A stretch of 55,041 nucleotides of DNA from Bacteroidales bacterium (GTDB taxonomy: Bacteria; Bacteroidota; Bacteroidia; Bacteroidales; UBA10428): positions 1-55,041 of the forward strand of contig DATGXG010000060.1 in assembly GCA_035299085.1 (NCBI GenBank), read 5' to 3'. The notes beneath the pieces were generated by a model. That model did not search any database and had not been told where the DNA came from. It saw nothing but the letters and a program-made list of their open reading frames with translations. How positions within the stretch are numbered: the first letter of the stretch is position 1; every line of letters begins with the position of its first letter. Shown here in pieces: positions 18,238-26,567 of the stretch. Made by a program: the position numbers and the translations under genes.

Positions 18238-19800
18238 ATGAAAAACCTGTTTATTCTGGCATTTCTCTCTTTCTGTTTCTGTTCTTCCTTTGGACAGGAT
18301 TATAAGGATGTTATTAGGGAGCTTGAAACTACACTTGACAAGAAGGACATTTATATCGCACAAAAAAAATCATCCATTCAGAAGATTAAGGATACCCTCC
18401 ATATACATGAGTCTGCCAATGATCTTAAAGCACAAATCTTATTCAGTCTTGAACTTGTTTATGAGTACCAGTCCTTCATTTACGACTCTGCCCAGTTTTA
18501 TGTGAATAAGGCCAAAAGAATTGCTTACCAGTTAAATGATGCTTCCCTGATCCCGGAGGTAAAAATAAGGGAAGGCTTTGTATTATTGTCTTCAGGGCTT
18601 TTCAAAGAGGCTTTCGATACCCTTAATTCCCTTAAACCAGCTTTATTAAACGATTCTCTGAAAAGTGCGCTGTATTCAACACTGGCACGAGCATGTTATG
18701 ATATTGCCGATTACGTAAGGGATCCGCTTTTTATGCCCGAATATATTTCGAGAGGCAACGCCTATACTGACAGCGCCTTACAGTATGCCCGTCCAAACAC
18801 AAATGAATTCTGGGCCATAAAAAGTCTCCAGCGGATAAAAAAAGGCGACTGGAACGGAGCCAGGTATATTTTCGAATACTGGATTAACAATTACAAACTT
18901 CCACGTCACCATTATGCCATTGCCACTTCAAGCCTTGGTTATATTTACCAGATGACCGGATTCCCGGACCAGGCGATTAAATACTTCGGACTTGCTGCCA
19001 TTGCCGATGTTAAAACAGCAACCATGGAAACCGTGGCATTGAGAAACCTGGCCAATCTCTTTTATGCAAAAGGCGAGGAAAAAAGAGCCTACCGGTATAT
19101 CATCGAAGCATTGAACCAGGCATCGTATTACAATGCACGGCACAGGCAGCTTGAGGTTGGACAAATACTCCCCATTATTGAAAGGGACCGTATGAATATG
19201 ATTAAAAAGCAACGCGACCGAACGGTCATATTCTCGGTCTTTATCTCATTTCTTGTAGTGGCTTTGATATTATTGCTCAGACGGCTTAATCTCGCCAGGA
19301 TAGCGATCAGGAAAGCAAATGAAAAACTCATTGAGGCCAATAAAATCAAAGACGAATATATTGCCGACTTTTTCAACCAGAATTCGGAATACATAGAAAA
19401 AATTGAGCATCTGCAGAAGTGGTTCAACCGGATGGTGGTAACCAAACAATTCGAAGCACTCCGTAAATTCCCGGAATATATTAACGTCCAGAATGAAAGG
19501 GACCTTTTATATGAACGATTTGACAGGATGTTTCTTAAGCTTTTCCCTCATTTTGTGGAGGAATTCAATAAATTGCTGGCGGATGACGAGCAGATCAGGT
19601 TAAAGGAAGATCAGTTAATGAATATGGATTTAAGGATTTATGCCCTGATGCGTCTTGGAATTAATGACAATGAAAAAATTGCAAGTTTCCTGAATTACTC
19701 GGTAAACACTGTGTATACCTATAAAACCAAAATGAAAGGCAAGGCCAAAAGCTCACCGGAAGAGTTTAACCAGAAGGTGATGGAGATCAGGTCGATCTAG
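18238..19800 (+). CDS. Membrane TPR regulator with C-terminal HTH (DUF6377-like)
   Basis: 520 residues from the ATG giving MKNLFILAFLSFCFCSSFGQ, a signal peptide; the longer frame adds 31 uncharacteristic residues. Residues about 40-320 are helical TPR-like repeats in the periplasm (for example YHYAIAT... region and FPDQAIKYFGLAAIADV). One transmembrane helix lies around 325-345 (TVIFSVFISFLVVALILLLR). It is followed by a coiled-coil and a cytoplasmic C-terminal domain ending in a LuxR-like HTH (INDNEKIASFLNYSVNTVYT, YKTKMKGKA). This is the arrangement of the DUF6377 regulators of Bacteroidota. Its position just ahead of the beta-helix enzyme and SusCD genes suggests that it senses glycan or envelope signals and controls that locus. 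Confidence 0.75.
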   Translation: MKNLFILAFLSFCFCSSFGQDYKDVIRELETTLDKKDIYIAQKKSSIQKIKDTLHIHESANDLKAQILFSLELVYEYQSFIYDSAQFYVNKAKRIAYQLNDASLIPEVKIREGFVLLSSGLFKEAFDTLNSLKPALLNDSLKSALYSTLARACYDIADYVRDPLFMPEYISRGNAYTDSALQYARPNTNEFWAIKSLQRIKKGDWNGARYIFEYWINNYKLPRHHYAIATSSLGYIYQMTGFPDQAIKYFGLAAIADVKTATMETVALRNLANLFYAKGEEKRAYRYIIEALNQASYYNARHRQLEVGQILPIIERDRMNMIKKQRDRTVIFSVFISFLVVALILLLRRLNLARIAIRKANEKLIEANKIKDEYIADFFNQNSEYIEKIEHLQKWFNRMVVTKQFEALRKFPEYINVQNERDLLYERFDRMFLKLFPHFVEEFNKLLADDEQIRLKEDQLMNMDLRIYALMRLGINDNEKIASFLNYSVNTVYTYKTKMKGKAKSSPEEFNQKVMEIRSI

Positions 19801-19806
19801 TTTATC

Positions 19807-19980
19807 CGTCATTGCGAGGAGCATGAAGAATTTTTGATTATGGCAGGAAGTGGAGCGACGAAGCAATCTGCCCGCACAGGTACGACATCGCAAAGACAAC
19901 TCTTAATCATCTGTCGTTGTATTGCTTTGCCTGTTCGGGCAGATTGCTTCACCCCGCAGAAATCGGGGTTCGCAATGACG
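19807..19980. repeat. Nested inverted repeat (CGTCATTGCGA family)
   Basis: The outer arms are CGTCATTGCGA (19807-19817) and TCGCAATGACG (19970-19980). The inner arms GAAGCAATCTGCCCG (19860-19874) and CGGGCAGATTGCTTC (19936-19950) are perfect 15-bp complements. A partial copy (CGTCATTGCGAGGAA) begins at 28440. It lies between convergent genes. Elements with these outer and inner arms are widespread intergenic repeats in several bacterial phyla. Confidence 0.85.
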
Positions 19981-19999
19981 GCTCGTTTTTCACCAATTA

Positions 20000-21988
20000 T
20001 CAGTCACCAGTTACTAAAACTTTCATACCCCTACCCTCATCCCAACTCACCACATATACTCCGGGTTTCAGGTTATGCACGGTTGCTATGTCTTTATGAA
20101 TCTTAGCCTGGTAAACCTTTTCCCCTTTTATAGTATACACCGATACACTTTTATTCTGAAGGCCTGAAATAACAAGATCTCCGTCGCGGATAAAGGACAG
20201 GATGCCGGGGGTTCCGGGCATCTGCTCCATTCCTGTAAATTCACAATCCTCATCAAAAGCGAATGAAACAGGTTTGGTGTTGGTGGCTGAAGAAGCACCG
20301 ATCCTGTTGTACATCATGTTGCAATAAGCACCACTGCCTTTTGAATTATAAAAATAAATTCCGTACCGGCCGGTTCCATCAATATGGATGTCTTTCAAAA
20401 AAAGATTCTGTATGTTTTTTGAACCACTGCCAATAAATATTGCATCATTTTTTGAATCATAAAGATCAATGTTAAAAATCCTGAAATTCATAATGTCATA
20501 TTGGCTGCTGCTGTTAATATGCAATGCTCCCTGCTGATTGCCCCACAGATCGCCGCTTACACCTACCGATCCGGCTGATACACCGCCTTTATAAACCGAA
20601 ATATCATAGAATTCACTGAATCCGTCACTGCTGAACGGCATCCCCGGAAAATCGGATGTAATGCGAAACCCGGCCTCCATCGGGTCACGGATAACAATAT
20701 TATATGCCTTATTTTGTTTGCCGCCGAAAAACCCAAGTCCCGATGCCCTCCAGTTGTTTTCGCTTGTGCTGTAACGGTAAACAATATTCTCACACAACCC
20801 GGTTCCGCGCGACCATGAAGCCATATCATCATCGCCGTTATTGCGGTAACTGCAATGTTCCGCCACCGAATTCTTGCTTCCGTATGCAAGGTTCATCCCA
20901 TCAGCGTAATTATTCCTGAACCGGCATTGCTGGATATTCAGGTTATCAGAACCTTCTATCCACCCGCCGCATTCGAAATGTTCAATCCACAGGTTCTTAA
21001 TCACCGAATTCGATCCGAAGCTTCCCATCAGTCCTTTCCCTACCTGGTAAACCGGATCATTGTTGTAATACCTTTTATTATTAATGGTGTTCAGGTACAT
21101 TCCTTCCACGGTGATCTCACTGCTGTACGTTTCAATCCCCCGCTTGTTGTAAGTGCTCTTGATATCGGACGAAGCAGAGAAAAAGATTTCAGTGTACCAC
21201 ATCCCCGCGCCGATGATCTTTGTTCTGTTACCATTAATTACAATCCTGCCATCCACATCATATTTCCCTTCCGGTATAAAGATTGTTTTGCCTGCGTTTT
21301 CAGCAATAAATGTTTGCAGCTTGCCACTTTCAGGAGTGTACATCACCTTGTTTTCCCCGGGTACTGATTCGAATGTCAACGCATCTGGTATTTTTTCAAG
21401 TTCAATGAAATCAATTGTATATGGAGCATTATTGTTGTCGGCTTTAACCAGTCTGATGGAAGCATTTTCAGCAATGACCCGGTTAAGCCTGAAATGCTTC
21501 TCATCGAAGCGCATCCTGGGGAATTTCAGGTTTACATTGGGTAAATTATCCGGATACTTGCTGCCGGATTTTAAGATATACTGCCATGCCCAGTAAGACG
21601 AAAGCGTTATCGTTTGTATAGAATCGCCGTCAACATATAAAATGAGATTACCGGAGGTTCCCATTCCTATTGAATCATCCGGCAGTGAAAACCGTATGGT
21701 TAGTCCGTCAGCCGCCCTGTCGCTTGTCCATTCAATATAGGAATCCTTATTTACAAGGTTTGTAGCAGACTGGTTAGATGCTTCACTTTGAACAGTGCGC
21801 TGATCGTATGAAGGTTCAAGAATGATCCCATCGGTTATACATTTCTCCTGTTCGGCCTCATACCGTACATAATCACGATCGTAATATCCCCGCTGGTTGG
21901 CATCATCCGGAAAAGACAGGCCTTGAGCCTGTACTCCGGTTATACAAAACCCGATAAGAAAAGTAAGGATGAGATTTTTTCTTTTCAT
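20000..21988 (-). CDS. T9SS-secreted CBM35-like plus right-handed beta-helix protein (GH87/mycodextranase-like)
   Basis: 662 residues: a signal peptide (residues 1-21, ending VQAQ), a CBM6/35-like jelly roll (about 40-200, beginning RYEAEQEKC with YIEWTSDRAADGLTIRFSLP) and a parallel beta-helix (about 215-590). The C-terminal Por-secretion sorting domain has SVYTIKGEKVYQ and NLKPGVYVVSW. The helix start GNRTKIIGAGMWYTEIFF and later repeats (ENIVYRYSTSENNWRASGLG) resemble the GH87 mycodextranase/alpha-1,3-glucanase type of enzyme. I recognise that by overall pattern only; pectate-lyase-type helices are an alternative. T9SS secretion would place it on the cell surface or in the medium. It diverges from the SusCD operon and probably makes the first cuts in the polymer. 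Confidence 0.65.
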   Translation of the reverse strand: MKRKNLILTFLIGFCITGVQAQGLSFPDDANQRGYYDRDYVRYEAEQEKCITDGIILEPSYDQRTVQSEASNQSATNLVNKDSYIEWTSDRAADGLTIRFSLPDDSIGMGTSGNLILYVDGDSIQTITLSSYWAWQYILKSGSKYPDNLPNVNLKFPRMRFDEKHFRLNRVIAENASIRLVKADNNNAPYTIDFIELEKIPDALTFESVPGENKVMYTPESGKLQTFIAENAGKTIFIPEGKYDVDGRIVINGNRTKIIGAGMWYTEIFFSASSDIKSTYNKRGIETYSSEITVEGMYLNTINNKRYYNNDPVYQVGKGLMGSFGSNSVIKNLWIEHFECGGWIEGSDNLNIQQCRFRNNYADGMNLAYGSKNSVAEHCSYRNNGDDDMASWSRGTGLCENIVYRYSTSENNWRASGLGFFGGKQNKAYNIVIRDPMEAGFRITSDFPGMPFSSDGFSEFYDISVYKGGVSAGSVGVSGDLWGNQQGALHINSSSQYDIMNFRIFNIDLYDSKNDAIFIGSGSKNIQNLFLKDIHIDGTGRYGIYFYNSKGSGAYCNMMYNRIGASSATNTKPVSFAFDEDCEFTGMEQMPGTPGILSFIRDGDLVISGLQNKSVSVYTIKGEKVYQAKIHKDIATVHNLKPGVYVVSWDEGRGMKVLVTGD

Positions 21989-22208
21989 GTGAAATACAAT
22001 TTCTGATTACTGAAGGTGAAACTACAAATTGATTCCGAATAATGTATTCCTGCCCACTTCCGGAGAAGGTGTTTTTAGCGCAAAACAGACGTTTTTAATC
22101 TATATTTTTTGCCGGGTTTTAATTTTTTTTATATTGATTTACTGGTTGTTACGTTTAAAAAACATCTAGATTTTCGGGGAAATTCTCTTTACAGGTTTCT
22201 CTCTCCTT

Positions 22209-22216
22209 TACCTTTG
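22209..22216 (+). promoter_or_regulatory. Candidate Bacteroidota -7 promoter element
   Basis: TACCTTTG fits the TAnnTTTG consensus of the main sigma factor in this phylum. It lies about 28 bp upstream of the ATG of the first SusCD-operon gene, in an otherwise AT-rich 250-bp divergent gap. A clear -33 TTTG partner is not obvious. Confidence 0.4.
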
Positions 22217-22244
22217 ATTCATTGTTAAACTAACTCGAAACACT

Positions 22245-23099
22245 ATGAAAAAATCTACTCTGTTATTGCTTTCCTTTTTAATGATTGCTGCCTTTACCCA
22301 GGCGCAAAACACCCTGAATAACCCAAAAGACGGTGCCGGTCATTACATCGTTAAGTGGGATTGTGCTGCCAATGCATTTGCCGATACAAATGACTTTGAA
22401 GCCGATGAAACCTTTATTTTTGCGGTAGACGTTACAGGAACCGGATGGGAAGAATGGTTACAGGAGACGCCTACATCCACTGAACCAGGTGCCACCCGGG
22501 CCCTGGCTATAAACAAATGGACAAATTTCGGCGATGTAAGCGGTGGAACCAACCGTTTAAAGCATATTGAAGGGAACATCTATGGTGCTACCTGGAATAT
22601 TGTTCAAATGGCCACTACAATGAATGTTGCATCAGCGACTGGACTTGACTCAGTTGTATTCATTTATGGACAGGTATTTGGTTATGAGTATTCGGATGGA
22701 AATCCAACAGCAGATGGTGGAAACAAGTGGTGGATGTGGCCTGCCTCAATACCAGGGGGAACTCAAATTGACCCGGGTGCCGGAACCGGTGCCATTTTCA
22801 AAACTGTTCCTTATACAGGTACAAAAACAAGCGATGAATTCTTTAGTGATGATTATGAAGGTGGATTGTTCTTTTCAAACAATACACCCGAAAAAGGATA
22901 CACTTTACCCTGTGCACAGTTTGTAACCGCTGTTCCGGACGTAATTGTGCCTGCAGCCAAGGTCATTGGTCATGAATATTATAATGTTATGGGTCAACGA
23001 CTTCCGAAAGAGCCGCTCGAAGGAATTTACTTCGATAAAATGCTGAAAGACGACGGTACTTTTGACGTGGTTAAAAAACTCTATTTCAGAGAAAAATAG
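22245..23099 (+). CDS. Secreted beta-rich protein, candidate surface glycan-binding protein
   Basis: 284 residues with a signal peptide (MKKSTLLLLSFLMIAAFTQAQ). The mature part is beta-rich and unusually rich in Trp, Gly and aromatic residues (GTGWEEWLQE, GNKWWMWPASIPGG), as in carbohydrate-binding surfaces. The last ~50 residues include YYNVMGQRLPKEPLEGIYF, which resembles a degenerate T9SS sorting domain. It immediately precedes SusC and SusD on the same strand, separated by a 215-bp repeat-bearing gap. I infer a SusE/F- or SGBP-like role; no lipobox is present, so attachment would have to use the C-terminus. I do not recognise a named family. Confidence 0.6.
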   Translation: MKKSTLLLLSFLMIAAFTQAQNTLNNPKDGAGHYIVKWDCAANAFADTNDFEADETFIFAVDVTGTGWEEWLQETPTSTEPGATRALAINKWTNFGDVSGGTNRLKHIEGNIYGATWNIVQMATTMNVASATGLDSVVFIYGQVFGYEYSDGNPTADGGNKWWMWPASIPGGTQIDPGAGTGAIFKTVPYTGTKTSDEFFSDDYEGGLFFSNNTPEKGYTLPCAQFVTAVPDVIVPAAKVIGHEYYNVMGQRLPKEPLEGIYFDKMLKDDGTFDVVKKLYFREK

Positions 23100-23127
23100 A
23101 TTGTTCGTAAAGGTGGTTCAAATAAAG

Positions 23128-23273
23128 CTGGTACCTGGGCGTAGTTTCAAACTACGCCCTGCCTTTCACTAAACGGACTGTGCCAGGTGAAGTCTCTGAC
23201 TTCGTCTATACGTAAATAATAACATAATAATGAAGTTCCGTTCAGACGAAGTTGAAAACTTCGCCTGGCATTT
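23128..23273. repeat. Palindromic repeats (GGCGTAGTTTCAAACTACGCC and relatives)
   Basis: Three hairpin-forming units lie in the gap before susC: GGCGTAGTTTCAAACTACGC, AGGTGAAGTCTCTGACTTCG and GACGAAGTTGAAAACTTCGC. Related units occur at 28702-28785. The position between the first gene and susC could influence transcript stability inside an operon, but the same family is scattered elsewhere. Confidence 0.7.
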
Positions 23274-23314
23274 CAGTCCAAACTTTTAAATCAAAAATCG
23301 ATTACAAAAATTCT

Positions 23315-26300
23315 ATGAAACAACTGAAGTCAATTGTTTCCCGCATAATTATTGCCTTGTTATTGCTTTCAGGCGCCCGTAGTTATGGTCAGCAGAATAT
23401 AACAATAACAGGAAATGTTGTCGACAACAATAATGTTACGATTGAAGGCGCCACGGTATCCTATTCTGTTTCAGGCAAAATCGCCGGGGGATCGTTAACC
23501 GACAAAAACGGGAATTTCAAACTATCCGCGCCTGCCGGAAGTATTCTCAAAGTCTCATTTATAGGATATACAACCTATGAGGATACAATATCCGCTGCCA
23601 AAAATACATATAGCGTAATTCTGAAAGAGGAACTTCAATCGCTTGATGAAGTAGTGGTTGTAGGTTACGGCACACAAAAAAGATCCGAATTGACCGGATC
23701 CATTTCATCGGTAAGCGCTAAGGAAGTCAAGGATTTCTCATCGAAGAGCCTTGCTGAATCTTTAAGCGGCCTTGCCGCAGGGGTGCAGGTTACCAAAAGC
23801 GACGGGATGCCCGGAGGCGCTTCAGACATCATTATCCGCGGTGCAGGTTCACTGAACGGTATGGCTCCCCTGTATGTGGTTGACGGGGTTCCGCAGGAAG
23901 CCGGGTTTAGTTTCAATATGCGTGATGTGGCTTCAGTTGAGATTTTAAAAGATGCCGGTTCTGCAGCAATCTACGGCTCAAGGGCTGCGGGCGGTGTCAT
24001 CCTGATCACAACCCATAAGGGCAAATCAGGTGAAAAAACAACAATCAATGCCAATGGCCGCTTTGGTATACGAAGAATCTACACCAACATTGAATTGCTG
24101 GATACAAAGGAATGGATAAGGGCCCGTGATGCATTCGGAACTACCAACACTCTGGATATCCTGGGTGTATCCAATATTCAGGATCTGCCGAATACCAACT
24201 GGATGGATGTGATGTTCGGGTCAGGCACTGAACAGGAATACAATTTCTCGGTTACCTCAGGTTCCGAATCCACCAATTTCTTCCTGTCTGCCGGCTACCT
24301 GGGTGAAAAAGGAGTATACCTCGATACAAGGGCAGACCGGTATTCATTCAGGAACAATATCGAACACAAATTCAATAAACACCTGACAATCGGAGAATCG
24401 GTTTACGGAAGCTCTGTAAAGACTAATCCTGCAATCAGCTCATCCATTTATAATCACACAATTCCTTTCAGGACAGTGCCTGTATCCCAGGTTTACGACA
24501 CCGACGGTAATTTTGCCATGACCAATGCCAAAGTGGGTAGCGGACCTAACTTTGTGGCCCTTGAAGATGCCTTTCATGTTTTTAACGACAACAACTATTC
24601 CCTGAATGCCCAGGCTTTCATGAACATTCATTTTATTGAAGGCCTCGATTTGAAAATAACCGGATCGGGTGAATTTATGGGATTCTCAAAGAATACATTC
24701 ACTGAATACCGCGATTTTGGTCCCGTGGAAGTTAGCCCCCAGCGCCTCGAAGCCTATGCGGGCACACTGCAAAACCTTATGTTCAATTCGGTATTCACGT
24801 ATGAAAAGAAATTTAACAATCACAGCCTGAAACTTATGGCCGGCGCTGAATACTGGAAACTCGACGGGTATAACCTCGGGGTTACGGCCTACAAATTTTC
24901 AATACCTGTTGCGCAGAGTATTGCCCTTTCATCGGCAGGCCCTACCAAAGATGCGTACGACAACATACCCATTGAACGTCGCGGATCGTTCTTCGGCCGT
25001 ATTAATTACAGCTACCTCGACAAATACCTTCTGACCGCAAACTTCAGGTCAGATGCGTCCGACCGGTTTGTTGGCAAAAATCGCTGGGGCTACTTTCCAT
25101 CCGTTAACGTAGGGTGGAAGCTCAGCGATGAGGAATTTATGAAAGACCTCACCGGCAGCTGGCTTGAATATGCCAAGATACGTGGAAGCTGGGGTTTGCT
25201 GGGTAACGATGCCAGTGTACCACAATTTATGTATGCCTCCACCTGGTCGGGCACAGGAATCAGCCATTCATTTGACGGCACGTCCACACAACAGTCCGGT
25301 TACTGGCTGGCTGTTTTTGGCAACCGGAACCTCAAATGGGAGGAAATTGAACAGGTGGATGCCGGACTCGACCTGTATTTCCTGGATAACCGCCTGTCGT
25401 TTACATACGATTACTACAACAGGCAGACAAAAGATATGCTTTATCGCGGCGACCTTCCCCTGTCGGGTGGAATGAGCTATTACTTCAGCAGCGATGACCC
25501 CGCCAATACCGTTCCTGTGTATTTCAACGCCGGACTGGTGGTGAACCAGGGGCATGAAATTTCTTTAGGCTGGAAGAACAAGAAAGGCAAGTTTTCATAC
25601 AGCATCAACGCCAATGCATCCTTCAATTCAAACCTGGTAAAACAGGTAGGTGACCAGCCGGGAGCGACCCCCATTGATGAAGGACTTGACAACACGTGGA
25701 GCCTGTTGTCGCGTACACAGGATGGCCACGCCATGAGCTTGTTCTACGGGTATAAATCCCTTGGAATTTTCCAGAGCCAGGAACAGGTTGATGAGTATAA
25801 TTTAAAAGCCCTTAATGCCTGGAAGGCGCAGAATCCGGGTCATACAAGCTTTGACCCTATAACAGGACAACCTCTTAACGCAGATGGTCAGCCGATTGGT
25901 ATTTATTACCAGAAAATGCAAACCGGCGTGGGCGACCTGATTTTCGACGATAAAGGCCAGGGAAGGGTAACTCCTACGTCACGGCAATTCATAGGGAACC
26001 CATGGCCGAAAATGACCTTCGGGATGAATATCAACCTTGAATACAAAAACGTGGATCTGAGTGCGGTTTTCCAGGGTGCTTTCGGATTTGATATCATGAA
26101 CCTCGTAAAGCCCTATACCCAGATGTTCAGCTCAGACAATACAACGGCAGATATCTTTAAAACCTCCTGTTTCGGAAAGGATAACAACAAGGTGACGGAT
26201 TATCCGCGTGTAGGCTTTGTGGATGAAAACGGCTCTTTCATTGCCGATGGCGCGGCCAATAAAAATTATTCCACCGTATCCTCCTATATGGTTGAAAAAG

Positions 26301-26539
26301 GAGATTACCTGAAACTGAAAAACCTGTCGTTCGGGTATACCCTTCCTGCAGGGATCAGTCAGAAAGCCGGTGTACAGAAAGTAAGAGTGTATGTCACCGT
26401 TCAGAATGTTTTCACCATTACCGGTTATACCGGAATTGATCCTGAAATCGGCGGGAATGTCCTGATGCGCGGTGTCGATCATCAGAACCGGTACTTACCG
26501 TCCAGGCTAATGTCTGTAGGACTTGACCTGACTTTATAA
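23315..26539 (+). CDS. susC: SusC/RagA-family TonB-dependent outer-membrane transporter
   Basis: 1074 residues, started at the ATG giving MKQLKSIVSRIIIALLLLSG (signal peptide ending SYGQ). Residues about 27-110 are the CarboxypepD_reg-like domain (ITGNVVDNNNVTIEGATV). Next come the TonB-box region SLDEVVVVGYGTQKRSEL, a plug domain (LYVVDGVP, SVEILKDAGSAAIYGSRAAG) and a 22-strand barrel to the C-terminus. It imports oligosaccharides across the outer membrane, powered by TonB, with SusD as the lid. No N-terminal secretin-like signalling (STN) domain is present, so it does not talk directly to an anti-sigma factor. It is followed by susD after 28 bp. Confidence 0.95.
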   Translation: MKQLKSIVSRIIIALLLLSGARSYGQQNITITGNVVDNNNVTIEGATVSYSVSGKIAGGSLTDKNGNFKLSAPAGSILKVSFIGYTTYEDTISAAKNTYSVILKEELQSLDEVVVVGYGTQKRSELTGSISSVSAKEVKDFSSKSLAESLSGLAAGVQVTKSDGMPGGASDIIIRGAGSLNGMAPLYVVDGVPQEAGFSFNMRDVASVEILKDAGSAAIYGSRAAGGVILITTHKGKSGEKTTINANGRFGIRRIYTNIELLDTKEWIRARDAFGTTNTLDILGVSNIQDLPNTNWMDVMFGSGTEQEYNFSVTSGSESTNFFLSAGYLGEKGVYLDTRADRYSFRNNIEHKFNKHLTIGESVYGSSVKTNPAISSSIYNHTIPFRTVPVSQVYDTDGNFAMTNAKVGSGPNFVALEDAFHVFNDNNYSLNAQAFMNIHFIEGLDLKITGSGEFMGFSKNTFTEYRDFGPVEVSPQRLEAYAGTLQNLMFNSVFTYEKKFNNHSLKLMAGAEYWKLDGYNLGVTAYKFSIPVAQSIALSSAGPTKDAYDNIPIERRGSFFGRINYSYLDKYLLTANFRSDASDRFVGKNRWGYFPSVNVGWKLSDEEFMKDLTGSWLEYAKIRGSWGLLGNDASVPQFMYASTWSGTGISHSFDGTSTQQSGYWLAVFGNRNLKWEEIEQVDAGLDLYFLDNRLSFTYDYYNRQTKDMLYRGDLPLSGGMSYYFSSDDPANTVPVYFNAGLVVNQGHEISLGWKNKKGKFSYSINANASFNSNLVKQVGDQPGATPIDEGLDNTWSLLSRTQDGHAMSLFYGYKSLGIFQSQEQVDEYNLKALNAWKAQNPGHTSFDPITGQPLNADGQPIGIYYQKMQTGVGDLIFDDKGQGRVTPTSRQFIGNPWPKMTFGMNINLEYKNVDLSAVFQGAFGFDIMNLVKPYTQMFSSDNTTADIFKTSCFGKDNNKVTDYPRVGFVDENGSFIADGAANKNYSTVSSYMVEKGDYLKLKNLSFGYTLPAGISQKAGVQKVRVYVTVQNVFTITGYTGIDPEIGGNVLMRGVDHQNRYLPSRLMSVGLDLTL

Positions 26540-26567
26540 TACAAACTGTTAAAGAAAACATGGCATC

